Source: Humulus lupulus
Taxonomy: Eukaryota > Streptophyta > Magnoliopsida > Rosales > Cannabaceae
Assembly: GCF_963169125.1 (NCBI RefSeq)
Contig: NC_084798.1
Location: 168,731,980-168,795,979, forward strand
Length of the DNA stretch: 64,000 nucleotides
Direction of reading: 5' to 3'
Part shown: positions 36,222 through 47,584 of the stretch, one piece after another
Layout of the letters: every line of letters starts with the position of its first letter
How positions within the stretch are numbered: position 1 is the first letter of the stretch
Notes under the pieces: generated by a model
The model's input: the letters and a program-made list of their open reading frames with translations, nothing else
What the model was told of the DNA's origin: nothing
Database searches by the model: none
Made by a program: the position numbers and the translations under genes

Positions 36222-36706
36222 ATGTCACAGAATTTGGGAAAGCGGTGGGGGTCAAAACTCGTGATTCCTTATTCACCGTCAACTCCAAGCCCAGAGTCAC
36301 CTTTTACTAGGAATCAACACTTGATTCGGGAGCACGAACTGAGGTGTGAGCAAGAGGACACCCGAGCTCACTTTCGACGCCAGATCGACGAGGTCGAAGA
36401 GAACATGAGGAAGAAACTTAGGGTCGCAATCTATCCAGACCCGGACCCCGAGCCTAGACCAATCCCTCTCGACCCTACTCTTAAAGTGACTGTTGAATTC
36501 AAGCCAGGCATTCTCAAATTTTCACTGATGGAAGAACCATCAAATCCCCCATCTACCTCACAGCCAACAACTATTCCCACCTCGAGGGGAGAATTTTTCG
36601 AGGCCGAGTATTATTGGAGCTCGATCTCCTCATTGGGGCAGATAACCAACATCCTAGCACGCCATGGCCTAGGATTATCAAGCTCGTTAGGGTGTCTAGC
36701 TCCAAC

Positions 36707-37788
36707 TGTTAGAGAATATATTTATTGCTCAATGGAAAAGTGGAAAAGCCAAAATACAACTCTATGCAAATAATACAATGGACAAGATGATAGATAAATA
36801 GGTTTACAACTCAATGACCAACAATACAAGTAAATTGTAGAAAAGAGAGAAAGAAGAGAATTATTATAACTAAAACTCTAAAACAAGAGATACCAATAAA
36901 TATGTAAATAGAAATAGAAGAAGAGGATTACAAACTCAAAACAATAATAATACAAGAAGAACAACTGAATGAAAAGATCAATGAAAAACACAAACGCACA
37001 CTCAACCAAAGTGTAGAGTAATGGGGATCACCAACTTGAACAAGGTTCAAAACCTTTGTCCAAAAGCTTATTTCCCCCTATTCTCTAAGCACTAAGGGAT
37101 CTCTCATGGAAATAGCTCTCTGGAATAATCAAGCCTCAAGGTGTATTTTTCAGCCAAGTGCTTTGTGGATGAAAAAGGGTGTGTCTTACAAGTGAGCATT
37201 AGGCTCCTATTTATAGAGTTTTGAGACACCCTTTGAATTTTAAATTCCACCAACCCCATGGCTGTTACCAATGATTAATTGGATGTTTTATGGAATTAAA
37301 ATAGAGATTTGGGAGTTACTTGGCTGTTGGAAAGTTTCAAAATTGGATAAAAACCGAATTTGTATGAAGCTGTCAGCCACTAGGGCCGCGGCGCTTGTTT
37401 CAAGCGCCACGGCCCTTGGTCATTTTCAGCAACCAATTTTTTAGTTTTTTTTTTCAAAATGTTCCAATTTATTCCCACTTGATTTTGTAACTTCCATACA
37501 CAATATGGGAGTTAAAATCACATCACTATCAGCCATTTCTCATATGGTTTTATGAAATCCAATCTCAAATGTGTAACATATAATATACACATTATTGGGT
37601 AATATTTGGGAGTTACAAATTTGTAACTGATTTTGTAACTCCAAAATATGACACATTTAGGCACACACATGTGCCCAATTTTGTGACTCTCAATAATATG
37701 TTACAAGGTGTGACAAATCACATGTGTGACAAATCACATTTTGTCACATTATTTAATCTAATATTATATTATATGAAATAATATAAAA
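36707..37788 (-). mobile_element. Solo LTR C3 (family of element C) inside the antisense gene
   Basis: 1082 bp, the reverse of the element C LTR, starting TGTTAGAGAATATA and ending ATATGAAATAATATAA with the last two bases changed. A perfect target duplication CCAAC flanks it (36702-36706 and 37789-37793). Its reversed TATA box is at 37208-37215. Confidence 0.93.
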
Positions 37789-38230
37789 CCAACCTCCACC
37801 GAGCGCAGCTGTCGTGCCCCGGGTGATGGCAATCCCGACAATAAGCTAAAGTTCGCGGCTTGGAGCCACGAGCATATGAGGGCAGGGGCCTTATTGCTCT
37901 TGAAGTACTTTTTTAAGGACTTTCTGGATTTTGTTGGGCTTGCGCCCTTCCAACTCCAAACTAACTGATACAGGGTCTTGTCAGCCCTGAGGTCGCTTTA
38001 CCACGAACTACAGTGGGAAGTACCTTCACCAAAAGAGATTTTGTATCTCTTTTGCCTGAAAAGCAACCCCTCCCGAGCTCGGGGAGGAGACGGTTTCTAC
38101 TACCTCTCGAGGTATCCCAGGGAGAGGAATATCTTCGAGGATATGCCCAACCATCCTCCCAACTTCAAGCTGGCTTTCTTTTGGACGGACGGCCTAGCTC
38201 CCTCCAGATACTAGTCGTTTAAGCGAATCC

Positions 38231-38310
38231 GTAAGTATATGTTCTTTTTTCCTTTTATGCTCGAATCTTTTCTTAAGCTTGAACCCCTTATAATATATTC
38301 ACTTCTTCAG
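38231..38310 (+). other. Predicted intron of the antisense gene (80 bp)
   Basis: Donor AATCC|GTAAGTATAT and acceptor ATTCACTTCTTCAG. One exon base before and two after form a codon, so the frame continues. Confidence 0.75.
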
Positions 38311-38772
38311 CCAACTATCATCGCCCTACTCCCACGGATGAGATGAAGGAGCACAATGAGCCTTTGCTTCAACTCCCATATGGCAGGCTCTCGCTTTCTT
38401 ATCTTCTTCATGAAGATAATCTTCGAGCCTGTGGTCTCCTGGAGAAGGATCAATCCACAAATGATAGGGCCTACAAGAAGTACACCAAGTGGGAGTTTTT
38501 GCCTCTTCCAACTGACAGCCTTCCCTCGAGGCGAAACACTAAGGCACGATCCCTAACTCGCCTTCCTAGGAGTCCGTGCTCGAGGAACGATGTTAATGAC
38601 GATGCTTCGAGCTCGAGTGACAGAGGTAAAGTCATTCTCAGCTCAGCCTTGTGGTCTCCTTCCCTACTTAAGCATAAGCCCGACACCCTAATCTTGTGCC
38701 CAAATGATAGGGACAATTTTAATGTATGGTCTTGGGTAGACGATAGGGTCCACAGGTTCGATAGTTGGGTAG

Positions 38773-39052
38773 GTAAGTATGACACAATGAATAGTTTGAA
38801 TGAAGTTTGGGACATAATAGCTGTCCAATACGGGATGAATGACTATAGGGACCTTTTAAGGTTGACCTCCACATATAGGGAAGGGACTCCCCCTGCCTCT
38901 TCCAAAGATGGGGAAATTATGTGGTCGCCGAGCACGAGCTCAGGGGAGAGTTCCAGTTAGGCTCCTCGTCCCTTGTCCTTTATTCAATGACTGTCTGCAT
39001 TATGCTTACTTTTTGCATCTTGAAATTTTTATAATGTGGTGTGATTGTGCAG
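38773..39052 (+). other. Predicted intron of the antisense gene (280 bp)
   Basis: Donor GGTAG|GTAAGTATG and acceptor GTGATTGTGCAG, phase 1. Unspliced reading stops at 38958. Confidence 0.65.
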
Positions 39053-39531
39053 GTACTATGGACTCTGATCTCGAGACTGTGCTTGCCAGGGGCGAGGGGG
39101 CCAAAAAGAATAAGCGCTCGAGAGCCTCGCAAAAGTCTGACCAGCCTGCTAAGGTCCCTAAGAGGATCGAAAAGACTCCTCCTCCCCCAACTCCCATTGT
39201 TACGAGCCCGCCCGCGGATCCTACTACCCAGGTTGACGCTTCCACAACAGATGCTCCTCCTTTGCCTCCTGCCATCAAGATCCTCCATACGCTCGGCCCA
39301 CCTCCGATGAGACCAGCGACCTCCAAAGTGCGCATGTTATCAATTTCTACTCATTTTGATGAGTATGTCGTCGACAATGCTGCCAGGACCCATGGAGCCA
39401 TACTTGGCTCGGACATCTTGTCTCGGGTAGGCCAGAGCATCAGTAGCTCTAAGGCTCCCCAGTGGCAGTTTTGGGTCAATGCTCGGAACTGCAACACCAT
39501 TTATGACAAGAGTGCCAAGCTCACCGCTGCG

Positions 39532-39605
39532 GTAATCTCTCTCACCTTACTATTTATTGTAACTGTGCTTAGTGTATGTTCTAACTAGATTTGTTTGTGT
39601 GTTAG
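39532..39605 (+). other. Predicted intron of the antisense gene (74 bp)
   Basis: Donor GCTGCG|GTAATCT and acceptor TTTGTGTGTTAG, phase 0, joining two open stretches. Confidence 0.7.
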
Positions 39606-40041
39606 GCCCTTACTGCCTTTGCTCAGCTAAATTACAAGCTGAACAATGAGGTCCACTCGAGCATGTCCTATGCTCAGGAGTTAAAGAATCTTCAACTCAA
39701 GCTTGTTGATGAGTTTAAGGACGCAAAATCAAAGCTGGAGGCTGAGGCGAGCAAATGAAGGCCATGATAGCAGAGCTTGAGAAGCTAAATGCCAAGCTCG
39801 AGGAGCTTGAGAAGATCAATGCCAAGCTTGAGGAGGAGAAGAAGGCCACCTTCGAGATAATGGAGGGCGAAAAGGTTTGCTTCTCAAAGAGTTCAAGGAG
39901 AGGAAAGATCGGGCAGTTGATCTGGCCATGTACAAGATCTGGGCCAGCAATGCTGATCTCGGCACTAGCTTCCTAGGCTTTTTTGAGGAGGAGCTTGTGG
40001 CTAAATGGCAAGCTCGGCTTAATACAGAGGAGGCTGCTCAG

Positions 40042-40107
40042 GAGGATGCCGAGAAGGCTAAGGAGGATGTCGAGAAGGCTAAGGAGGATGCTGAGAAGGC
40101 TAAGGAG
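40042..40107 (+). repeat. 21-bp coding repeat, three copies
   Basis: GAGGATGCCGAGAAGGCTAAG-like units encode E-D-A/V-E-K-A-K three times at the end of the antisense gene, a charged helical repeat. Confidence 0.85.
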
Positions 40108-40125
40108 GGTGCTCCTTCCTCCTAA

Positions 40126-41243
40126 ATCTCGACCTGGGCTGCGTCCCTTTGTGACTTTGTAATATTTTTTATCTTTTGCTTTTTATGCCCTTGGGGCTAA
40201 GACAATTTATAGCTCGTAAAAGAGCTATTTTCTTATGATATTCATAATACCATATTTGACTTTACTTTAATATTTTTGCTTTACATCTCTTAAATTGAAA
40301 TATTTTAAGCAATTAATATTAAATGTTTGTCTTTATGTTTGTTTATTCATACAAACACATGGTGGATTTAATCTCGAGTTTCAATACATTCATGCACAAT
40401 TTACTCGATGTATCCGCATCCAATCTTGTTATTTGTCAAGGTCGGAACTTACTTTTACCATGCACTCGAAAGTACTCATATGGCGTGTAAGGTGGGTAGT
40501 TTAGTTATATCCTGCTTTTCTAGTTACTTTTTCTCATCCTCGGGTAGCTTCCCAAGGTTATGAGGTCGAAACTATCCTTTTGCAAGATATTCCAGCCTCG
40601 ATCTCGACTTAATTTGAGTCCATATCCCATCTTTCTGCCGATTAGTTTTAGCTGGTTTGTTCCAAACCTATTTAGGTCGTGTTTGGTTTGTAATCCATAC
40701 ACTTATATATTTCGATTTAGTTATATCTAGATCACGCATTTGGTTATATCCAAGTTATTTTAGCTCGCGTATTTGGTTATATCCAAACACTTTATTCTTT
40801 AATAATTTGGTTATGTCCAAACTATCTTAGCTCGCGTATTTGGTTATATCCAAATACTTTTTAATAATTTGATTATGTCCTAATTATCTTAGCTCACGTA
40901 TTTGGTTATATCCAAACACTTTATTCTTTAATAATTTTGTTATGTCCAAACTATCTTAGCTCGCGTATTTGGTTATATCCAAATACTTTTGAATAATTTG
41001 GTTAACGATCCAGAAATTTACTTATTTTCGTGTATGCTATTTATTTTTTCAAGCTTACGGTATATATACCACTGATGCCCCCTTAATATCCTATGAGTGT
41101 GACCATAGGTTATTAAATTAAGAGAGTTTGCAAAAAAAATCAGCATATTGAAACAAAAATGAACTTTATTCAGAATTGAACAGTTTATTAACAGAAACAT
41201 CGTAAAGAAAAACAAGCATGGTTACAAAGACATCATTCCTACA
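40126..41243. other. Tat1 spacer between antisense gene and integrase
   Basis: AT-rich non-coding DNA where the antisense gene and gag-pol face each other tail to tail. It contains the tandem repeat at 40735-41005. AATAATTT-type sites could serve as poly(A) signals, but none is clear. Confidence 0.6.
40735..41005. repeat. Tandem repeat, about 60-bp unit, roughly four copies
   Basis: The unit holds TTTGGTTATATCCAAA, then TTTAATAATTTGGTTATGTCC and ATCTTAGCTCGCGTA. GGTTATATCC/GGTTATGTCC alternate, and TTTGGTTATATCCAAA is a near palindrome. Confidence 0.8.
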
Positions 41244-41660
41244 CTATTGATAGTAAGGTCGTAGATGTTCGCCATTCCATGCTAGCGGTACCAACTCTCT
41301 ATTTAATCTCGCCAATTTGTAGACGTCAGGTCGAAGAACTGACTCGATTTGGTAAGGTCCTTCCCAATTGGGCCCGAGCATGCTAGTGGCTGGGTCCCTT
41401 GTAGCTAGGAAAACACGCCTTAGTACCAAGTCTCCCAAACCAAACTTCCTGTCCTGAACTCGTTTATTGAAATATCGGGTAGCTCGCTCCTGATACACTG
41501 CATTTGTTAGCTGAGCCTCGTCTCATCTTTCTTCGATCAGGTCCAGACTTACTTCGAGTTGGGATTGGTTCGAGGCTTGGTCATAAGTGTGGCTACGAAT
41601 AGTGGGTATTTCAACCTCGATTGGTAACATAGCCTCGCATCCATATGCCAGAGAAAAAGG
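41244..41660 (-). pseudogene. Tat1 integrase C-terminal part
   Basis: The end of integrase: YFNKRVQDRKFGLGDLVLRR, then GPNWEGPYQIESVLRPDVYK, ending LVPLAWNGEHLRPYY, the usual Tat-type ending. Upstream sequence to 41660 continues the domain with a stop near 41521-41526 (TGAGAC...). Solo LTR D2 cuts it at 41660, and it continues at 43681. Confidence 0.85.
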
Positions 41661-43675
41661 GTGTAATGACCCAACTAATTCTAAGACTTTGGACCATTAA
41701 AACTACTATACATAGACACTATTTTTGAGAAAACATACAAAAGGAACATTCACAACTTTATTAAAAACCTCAAAGTAATTATTGAAGTACATAAATGAAT
41801 AGTATGGGATCCCATTGTTTGAAAATAAAACATAACTTTAAACTTTAATGAAATTGTTTACAAACTAAGTGCAGAAAATACATAGAAACATAATAAAAAT
41901 ACTGAAAATAACGTCGTCCTCGAATCGTTCACGCAGTCCATTGAATCCATTCTTTCTCAATACACAAGCCAAGCTACCACGAATCCTTCTGCCGCCATAT
42001 CTATTTTCCTGTATACATAAAAAAAATAAAGGAATGAGTCTAATGCCCAACAAGAAAAATCTACTAAAAAACATAAAACATATACATAAACTATATCATA
42101 AACATATACTATAAACATATGTCATATGCTACTACAATGGCCATTATACTACTTGGGGCTTGTTAACTAAGCAAGTCATATGCCCATTAGATTTGTGGGG
42201 CTTGCTAGCCAAGCAAGTCACGTGCCCATAAATTATTGGGGCTTGCTAGTTAGAAAAGTCATATGCCCAAGGTCTATAAACATACTATATATAATGTAAA
42301 CATAACATAACATAACATATAAACATATATAATTCTATCCTATTTTCCTTACCAAAACTGGGATATGTGAACAAGAACGGGATTTGGAACACTCCTAAAA
42401 ACCAACAATAAGAATGTGAGTATTTCTAAAGAATGAGATGATAAAGAAATGAACTAAACCACCAAGATGAAGCTTACCGAAAATAAACCTTAAGTTCAAA
42501 GAACTTAAATACCTAACCAAGAATGAAAACCACGAGTTAGAATTTGAGTAAAGAAAACTAAAGGAAACTAAAGAAACATACAGAAATGAACTTAAGATTA
42601 GGAATACCTTTGAATGTACTAGAACCGAACTACACCTCGATATTGGAAACACACTATTATCTTACTTCCCAAGTGTTTATAAAGCTTAAGATGATAAATC
42701 TTATACCCCAACCCAAGTGTTTATCACTCTATAGTAACCTTAGTAGCTTGAAGGCTCTGAACACAGCTTGAAGAATGAGAGAAATGGCTGGATACTAGGT
42801 CAAATTTATAGAGTTCAAGGAGTGAACTACCTCCTTTTAGCTTGAATAAAAATAATGAGTATTAATTGAAAAATATTTGAGTATTCGTTCAATAGAGGCT
42901 TAAGACTCGGTCAAAAATTTCAGAGGCTTGTCAAGAGGTTAAGTGTTGAATTGAGCTCCGTTTCAAAAACATTTGAAAATATAACTCTAGAGTCGATATA
43001 TCGCCCATTATAGGCGATATATCACCTGGGCTTATGCCCCGAGTGCTCGTCGATTCGTTTGTGCGAAGTTCACGTGTTTTTTGTATTCCCCATGTGGCGA
43101 TACATCGGCTCCTAGGCTGTGATATATCGGCATACGTGAATATATTAAACACGTAATTGCACAATATCAACATAATTTGAAATTTTTAAATAGGTTTGAC
43201 TGCGTAATACGAGATTCCAGCAAGTTCTGGAAGGGTCTAGAGCTTCTAGAAACCTCTATTTTTGAACTAAATGCTTAAATCCTCAAATAAACAAGGTTGT
43301 GACAATTGTCATGCACTTAATGGTCTTGGAAGATTCTACAGCTTTGTTGAACATTCTTTCTATTTGAACTATAGTTAAATCCTTAAATAAACATGCACAC
43401 AACAAGTGTCATGTTCTTATTAATTCCATCTAAACCTTATAGTATAATAAATGACATCTCTATAATTAGCTATATTTAATCAAACCTTATGTTATAATTA
43501 ATATTATTAAACTATAGGTTAAACTTATAAAATCTATAAGTGTTTCTATGAGTGTTCAACTAAGTCTCGGTTTGAACCAAAATCCACAGTAATAAACATA
43601 CTATAACTATTACTAGTTATTACTACTACTACTACTATTATCTAACTAGCTAAGTAAACATTCTTGGACTCTACA
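41661..43675 (-). mobile_element. Solo LTR D2 (same family as D1) inside Tat1 integrase
   Basis: 2015 bp, TGTAATGACCCAAC...GGACTCTACA, with a perfect target duplication AAGGG (41656-41660 and 43676-43680). It shares with D1 the CATATGCCCA triplicate (about 42150-42275), TTTTCCTTACCAAA (42344) and four degenerate CGATATATCG dyads (42994-43131). Insert plus duplication is 2020 bp, so it also shifts the integrase frame. Confidence 0.92.
42994..43131. repeat. Dyad cluster CGATATATCG in D2
   Basis: CGATATATCG at 42994, GGCGATATATCACC at 43013, GGCGATACATCGGC at 43097 and GTGATATATCGGC near 43119. They occupy the same place as in D1 but have diverged. Confidence 0.8.
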
Positions 43676-43680
43676 AAGGG

Positions 43681-44770
43681 CTATGTCCTGTTTAACTACG
43701 AGCTGTGGTCCAATATGCCCACAAGACTTGGGGAAATTCCTCGGGCCATTTTCCCTTAACTTCTTCCAATTTCTTCTTCATAGAACTCTTCAGGGTTTTA
43801 TTCACAGCTTCGACTTAGCCATTTTCTTAGGGATGGGCCACAGAGGAGAAGCTCTTTATTATCTCATTTTTCTCACAAAAATTGGTCAACAGTTCACTGT
43901 CGAACTGAGTACCATTTTCTGATACTATCTTCCTTGGCATTCCATATCGGCAGATTATATTTTTTACCACAAAGTCCAAGATTTTCTTTGAAGTAATTGT
44001 TGCCAGAGGTTCCGCCTTGGTCCATTTGTGAAATAATCTACCGCGACTACTGCGTACTTAACTCCACCTTCGCCAGTTGGCAATGAGCCTATGAGGTCAA
44101 TTCCCCAGACCGCAAATGGCCATGGGGAGGTCATCATAGTTAGCTCGGAAGGTGGAGCTCGTGGGATTGTAGCGAACCGTTGAAACTTATCACATCTCTT
44201 GACGTAATCAAATGAGTCTGGTTTGATGGTGGGCCAGAAGAATCCCTGGCGTATAATTTTCTTTGTTAGGCTATGCCCCCTAGTGTGGTCTCCACAAAAT
44301 CCTTCATGTATCTCTTCTGGGATCTTCTTGGCCTCGGGTGGAGTCACACATCGGAGTAGTGGCATAGAGTATCCTCTCCGATATAGCCTTCCTTCCACAA
44401 TAGTGTATCTGAGGATCTGATACATCAGTTTTTGACCCTTATTCTGTTCTGCTGGGAGAATGCCAGTTTCAAGGTACTCAGCTATTAGGGTCATCCAGGT
44501 TCGCTCGCAGTTAATCATGCAGATATCTTCTTGTTCAGGTTCGCTTATACTGGGTGTCAACAGATACTCAATTGGCACAACATTCAGCTTATCAACCTCG
44601 GTGGATGTGGCGAGCCTAGCTAGGGCGTCTGCATTCGAATTTTGTTCTCGAAGAACCTGCTCTATCGTGTAGAACTCGAAATGTTCGAGTGCTATTTTTG
44701 CTTTTTCTAAATATTCAGCCATTTTTGTTTCGCGAGCCTGGTATTCCCCTAAAATTTGGTTGACCACCAA
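43681..44770 (-). pseudogene. Tat1 second RNase H end and integrase N-terminal and core parts
   Basis: From 44770 down: the tail of the second RNase H (VLREQNSNADALARLA), then the integrase zinc-binding domain (HEGFCGDHTRG, FFWPTIKPDSFDYVKRCDKF) and the start of the core (PWPFAVWGIDLIG with the first Asp, KYAVVAVDYFTNG). The second Cys of the C-x-x-C pair is Phe here (CDKF for CDKC), so zinc binding is probably lost. The frame breaks near 44000 and the core continues out of frame until D2. Confidence 0.88.
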
Positions 44771-44821
44771 CTGCGAGTCACTCTAGCAATGTATCGCCTT
44801 AGCCTTGAGTTCCTTGGCTAT

Positions 44822-45151
44822 TCAAAGTCCTGCCAGTAGAGCTTCGTATTCAACCTCGTTGTTAGATGCTTCGAAGTCAAATCTCAAGGCAGACTGAAAT
44901 CGGCTCCCAGTTGGAGTGATCAATATGATTCCTGCCCTTGATCCATTTTTGTTGGAAGACCCATCGACATAAAGTTTCCACAACTCGTGGGCTGGGGTTA
45001 TAACTTCGTCGTCAGTCATTCCAGTACATTCCACTATGAAGTCTGCCAGAGCCTGTCCTTTTATGGTTGTTCTCAGATGATAAGTGATCTCGAATAGACC
45101 GAGCTCAACAACCCATTTTAATAATCGTCCCGAGGCTTTTGGCTTCCACAA
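44822..45151 (-). pseudogene. Tat1 RNase H pair (part)
   Basis: The end of the first RNase H region (LLKWVVELGLFEITYHLRT, then IKGQALADFIVEC), then the start of a second RNase H with LYVDGSSNKNGSRAGIIL (catalytic Asp) and ASNNEVEYEALLAGL (Glu). Two RNase H modules in a row are a Tat-lineage trait. A stop at 44822 parts it from the rest of the second module. Confidence 0.85.
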
Positions 45152-45331
45152 GACTTATCGTAGTGGTTGGTCAGTCAGCACATGGATAGGGTGTGCTTTG
45201 AAGTAAGGTCGAAGCTTTCAAGAGGAGTGAATCAGGCTGAGTGCCAACTTCTCCATTATGGGGTATCTCGATTCTGCCCCCAGTAACCTTGTGCTGACAT
45301 AGTATACTGGCTTTTGTACATTCTGGTCTTC

Positions 45332-46108
45332 TCAAACGAGCACGGTGTTGATGGCGTGCTCGGTTGTAGCGAGACATAGGTACAAAATTTCTCCTGTGAT
45401 AGGTTTCGACAAGATAGGAGGCTCCGCGAGGTGCTTTTTGAGCTCTTGAAATGCTAGCTCGCATTCCTTTGTCCACTCGATTTTTTCACCCCCTCTCAAA
45501 AGGTTGAAAAATGGAAGACAACAGTCTGTAGATTTTGAGATAAACCTACTTAATGCCACAATTTGTCCAGTCAAACTCTGGACATCTTTATGCTTTCGAG
45601 GTGAGGGCATGTCAATCAACGCCTGGATCTTGTCAGAATTAACCTCTATTCCCCCTGCGTTCACAATGAAACCCAGGAACTTCATGTTGTACTTTAGTAG
45701 CACGACGAAGCATTCTTCAAGGTCGTCCACATGGTTATTGTTATGTTTAGATTTGACCAACATATCATCAACATAAACTTCCATGTTATTACCTATCTGC
45801 TCGGAGAACATTATGTTTACAAGCCGTTGGTATGTGGCTTCGGCATTCTTGAGCCCGAACTGCATGACATTGTAGTAGTACAGTCCTTTATCTGTCACAA
45901 AACTCGTATGTTCTTGATCTGGGGCATGCATGGTAATCTGGTTATATCCAGAATAAGCGTCTATGAACGACATAAGTCCATGCCCAGCTGTGGCATCTAC
46001 AAGTTGGCCGATCCGAGGTAGGGGAAAACAGTCCTTAGGACATGCTTTATTGAGGTTTGAGTAGTCAATACAAGTCCACCATGTTCCGTTTGGTTTTGGA
46101 ACCAGCAC
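45332..46108 (-). pseudogene. Tat1 reverse transcriptase (fragment)
   Basis: RT with LVPKPNGTWW, IDYSNLNKACPKDCFPLPRI, SFIDAYSGYNQITMH, NVMQFGLKNAEATYQRLVN and the active box MEVYVDDMLVKS, then FLGFIVNAGGIEVN, on to RNase H (TKECELAFQELKKHL). YVDD is intact. The N-terminal part between 46109 and 46350 is out of frame, and the downstream frame is lost at 45332 with a short continuation at 45171-45476. Confidence 0.9.
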
Positions 46109-46350
46109 CGGGTTGGCGACCCAATCAGGGTAGAAGGCGTCTCGTATGTATCATTTTGCCTTTAACCTATCGACCTCTTCCTTCAGGGCTTTCTTCTTGT
46201 CATCGTCCAGGAGTCTTTGTTTTTGTTGCTTCGGGGGAAGCTCTTGTCAATGTTAAGGGCATGGCTTATCACATTTGGGCTTATCCCCACCATGTTCGAA
46301 TGAAATCATGCGAAGACATCCTGGTTCTTCCTCAGGAAACAGATTAATTG

Positions 46351-46956
46351 CTACTTTGTTTCTTCTGGCAGGTTTTTCCCTACCTTCACAGTTTTCAGGG
46401 GATCGACCTCTTCAAGCTTGATTTCTTTGAGCTTTTCTAGCGGCTCGAGACCAGCCCTTTCTTCTACTCTTGGATCAATCTCTTCGTCTATTTCGAAAAC
46501 TGTCCCATCCTTATTCTGAATTACGACAAGTGTTTGTGCATTTTTCTGCTTCTTTCCTCTAACAGAAATGCTATAGCATTCCCTTCCTGTGAGCTGGTCC
46601 CTTTTCAGAGTCTCGATGCCACTAGAAGTCGGGAACTTGAGGGAAAGATGCCTTACAGACGAAACTACCCCCAGCCCTACTAGGGCAGGTCTCCCGAGCA
46701 GTACGTTGTAGGCTAATGGAAGATCCACTACCATAAACTCCATCATCTTGGTTGTCGAGACTAGGAAGTCTCCCAAGGTTACGGGGAGTTTGATGGATCC
46801 CACACAGGCACTCCCTTCTCCTGAAAAGTCGTACAACGCCGTTGCACAGGCCTTTAGGTCGCGAAGCGCGAGTCCCATCTTTTCTATGGTGGCCTTGTAG
46901 AGGATATTTACCGAGCTCCCATTATCAATCAGGACTCGGTGTACCCTCTTGTTCAC
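46351..46956 (-). pseudogene. Tat1 protease and following linker
   Basis: Aspartic protease with VHRVLIDNGSSVNILY (Asp active site; Asn where many relatives have Ser or Thr), VTLGDFLVSTTKMMEFMVVD and YNVLLGRPALVGL, typical of Tat elements. After it comes an acidic and basic linker toward RT. It ends at a stop at 46351. Confidence 0.88.
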
Positions 46957-47052
46957 GAGCTGAAGGGTGATGACCAGCGGGTCATTGTGAGGGAACTGTA
47001 CATGGGGCGCATCATCCTTAGTAAAAGTTATGAGTTGAGATTCAACCCTTTG

Positions 47053-47301
47053 TTATTTTGGAGCTCTGGGTTCGGGTTCGTAGGGAGACCCGTCACCAGA
47101 TTTCAGCTCATTTACATATCGTTTCTGGGCGTTCCTTCCCGATCCTGCAATATGTGGTCCCCCCGAGATGGTTATGACATCTTCTCCATCAATCGGAAGG
47201 GGTTGTTCGTCCTCCCTTGCTCGGGAGTTGTTATTCTGGGCAGGTGGTGCTAGTGCTGCCCTCTGGCTGGTGGAAGCCTGATTGATGATGGTGGCTACCA
47301 T
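47053..47301 (-). pseudogene. Tat1 gag C-terminal remnant
   Basis: It contains VITISGGPHIAGSGRNAQKR, a conserved motif at the gag-protease junction of Tat elements, preceded by a polar stretch. A few codons and a frame break (47050-46960) separate it from the protease. Confidence 0.75.
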
Positions 47302-47584
47302 CCATTACGAGGCCTAGAAGGTCCTGAGTTTGCTCGATAAGGCTCTGTAATGTTCTGCGCAGTACCAGGATTTTGGGTTCCCCCGCAGTTGGGTTGGCAG
47401 GACCCTCAACCCGGCTACTTTTCTGGGGTCTCGGCGGAGCAGGCTGTTCCGCTGGTGGCGGGGGTTGCTCCGCTCTTTGGGCAGCTGCGTTTTTGCGCGG
47501 CCTTCCCTAAGGTCTATGCGGCGGAACGTGAACGTCTCGCGGAGGCGGAGCCTGGGAATCTTGCGGAGGTGGGGCCTAAGCCTC

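Larger units (their letters stand above)
35555..40125 (+). pseudogene. Antisense spliced gene of Tat1, Transposase_28-like with coiled-coil tail (broken)
   Basis: Inferred exons: leader about 35555-35740; 36222-36706 continued at 37794-38230; 38311-38772; 39053-39531; 39606-40125. Introns have GT/AG ends, sizes 481, 80, 280 and 74 bp, and phases that agree across every coding join. The start ATG follows the first intron directly. Exon 2 begins MSQNLGKRWGSKLVIP. Its second half (37794-38214; LLLLKYFFKDFLDFVGLAPF, FYYLSRYPRE, FKLAFFWTDG) resembles the 'putative gypsy type transposon' family (Pfam Transposase_28, from memory). Exon 4 has basic and proline-rich stretches; exon 5 is coiled coil ending in EKAKED-type repeats. 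Breaks: solo LTR C3, TGA 37966, TAG 38212, frameshifts near 39755 and 39875. Intact size would be near 790 residues. Function is unknown; extra ORFs here are known in Tat elements. Confidence 0.72.

Noticed and set aside
38343..38960. Exon 3 of the antisense gene as an unspliced 205-residue gene
   Set aside because: A strong donor at 38773 and an acceptor at 39052 join frames in phase 1, and residues after 38772 lose the character of the neighbouring exons. The spliced model explains more.
40735..41005. A CRISPR-like array of regular repeats
   Set aside because: Units are adjacent and degenerate with no unique spacers, and the context is a plant retrotransposon.
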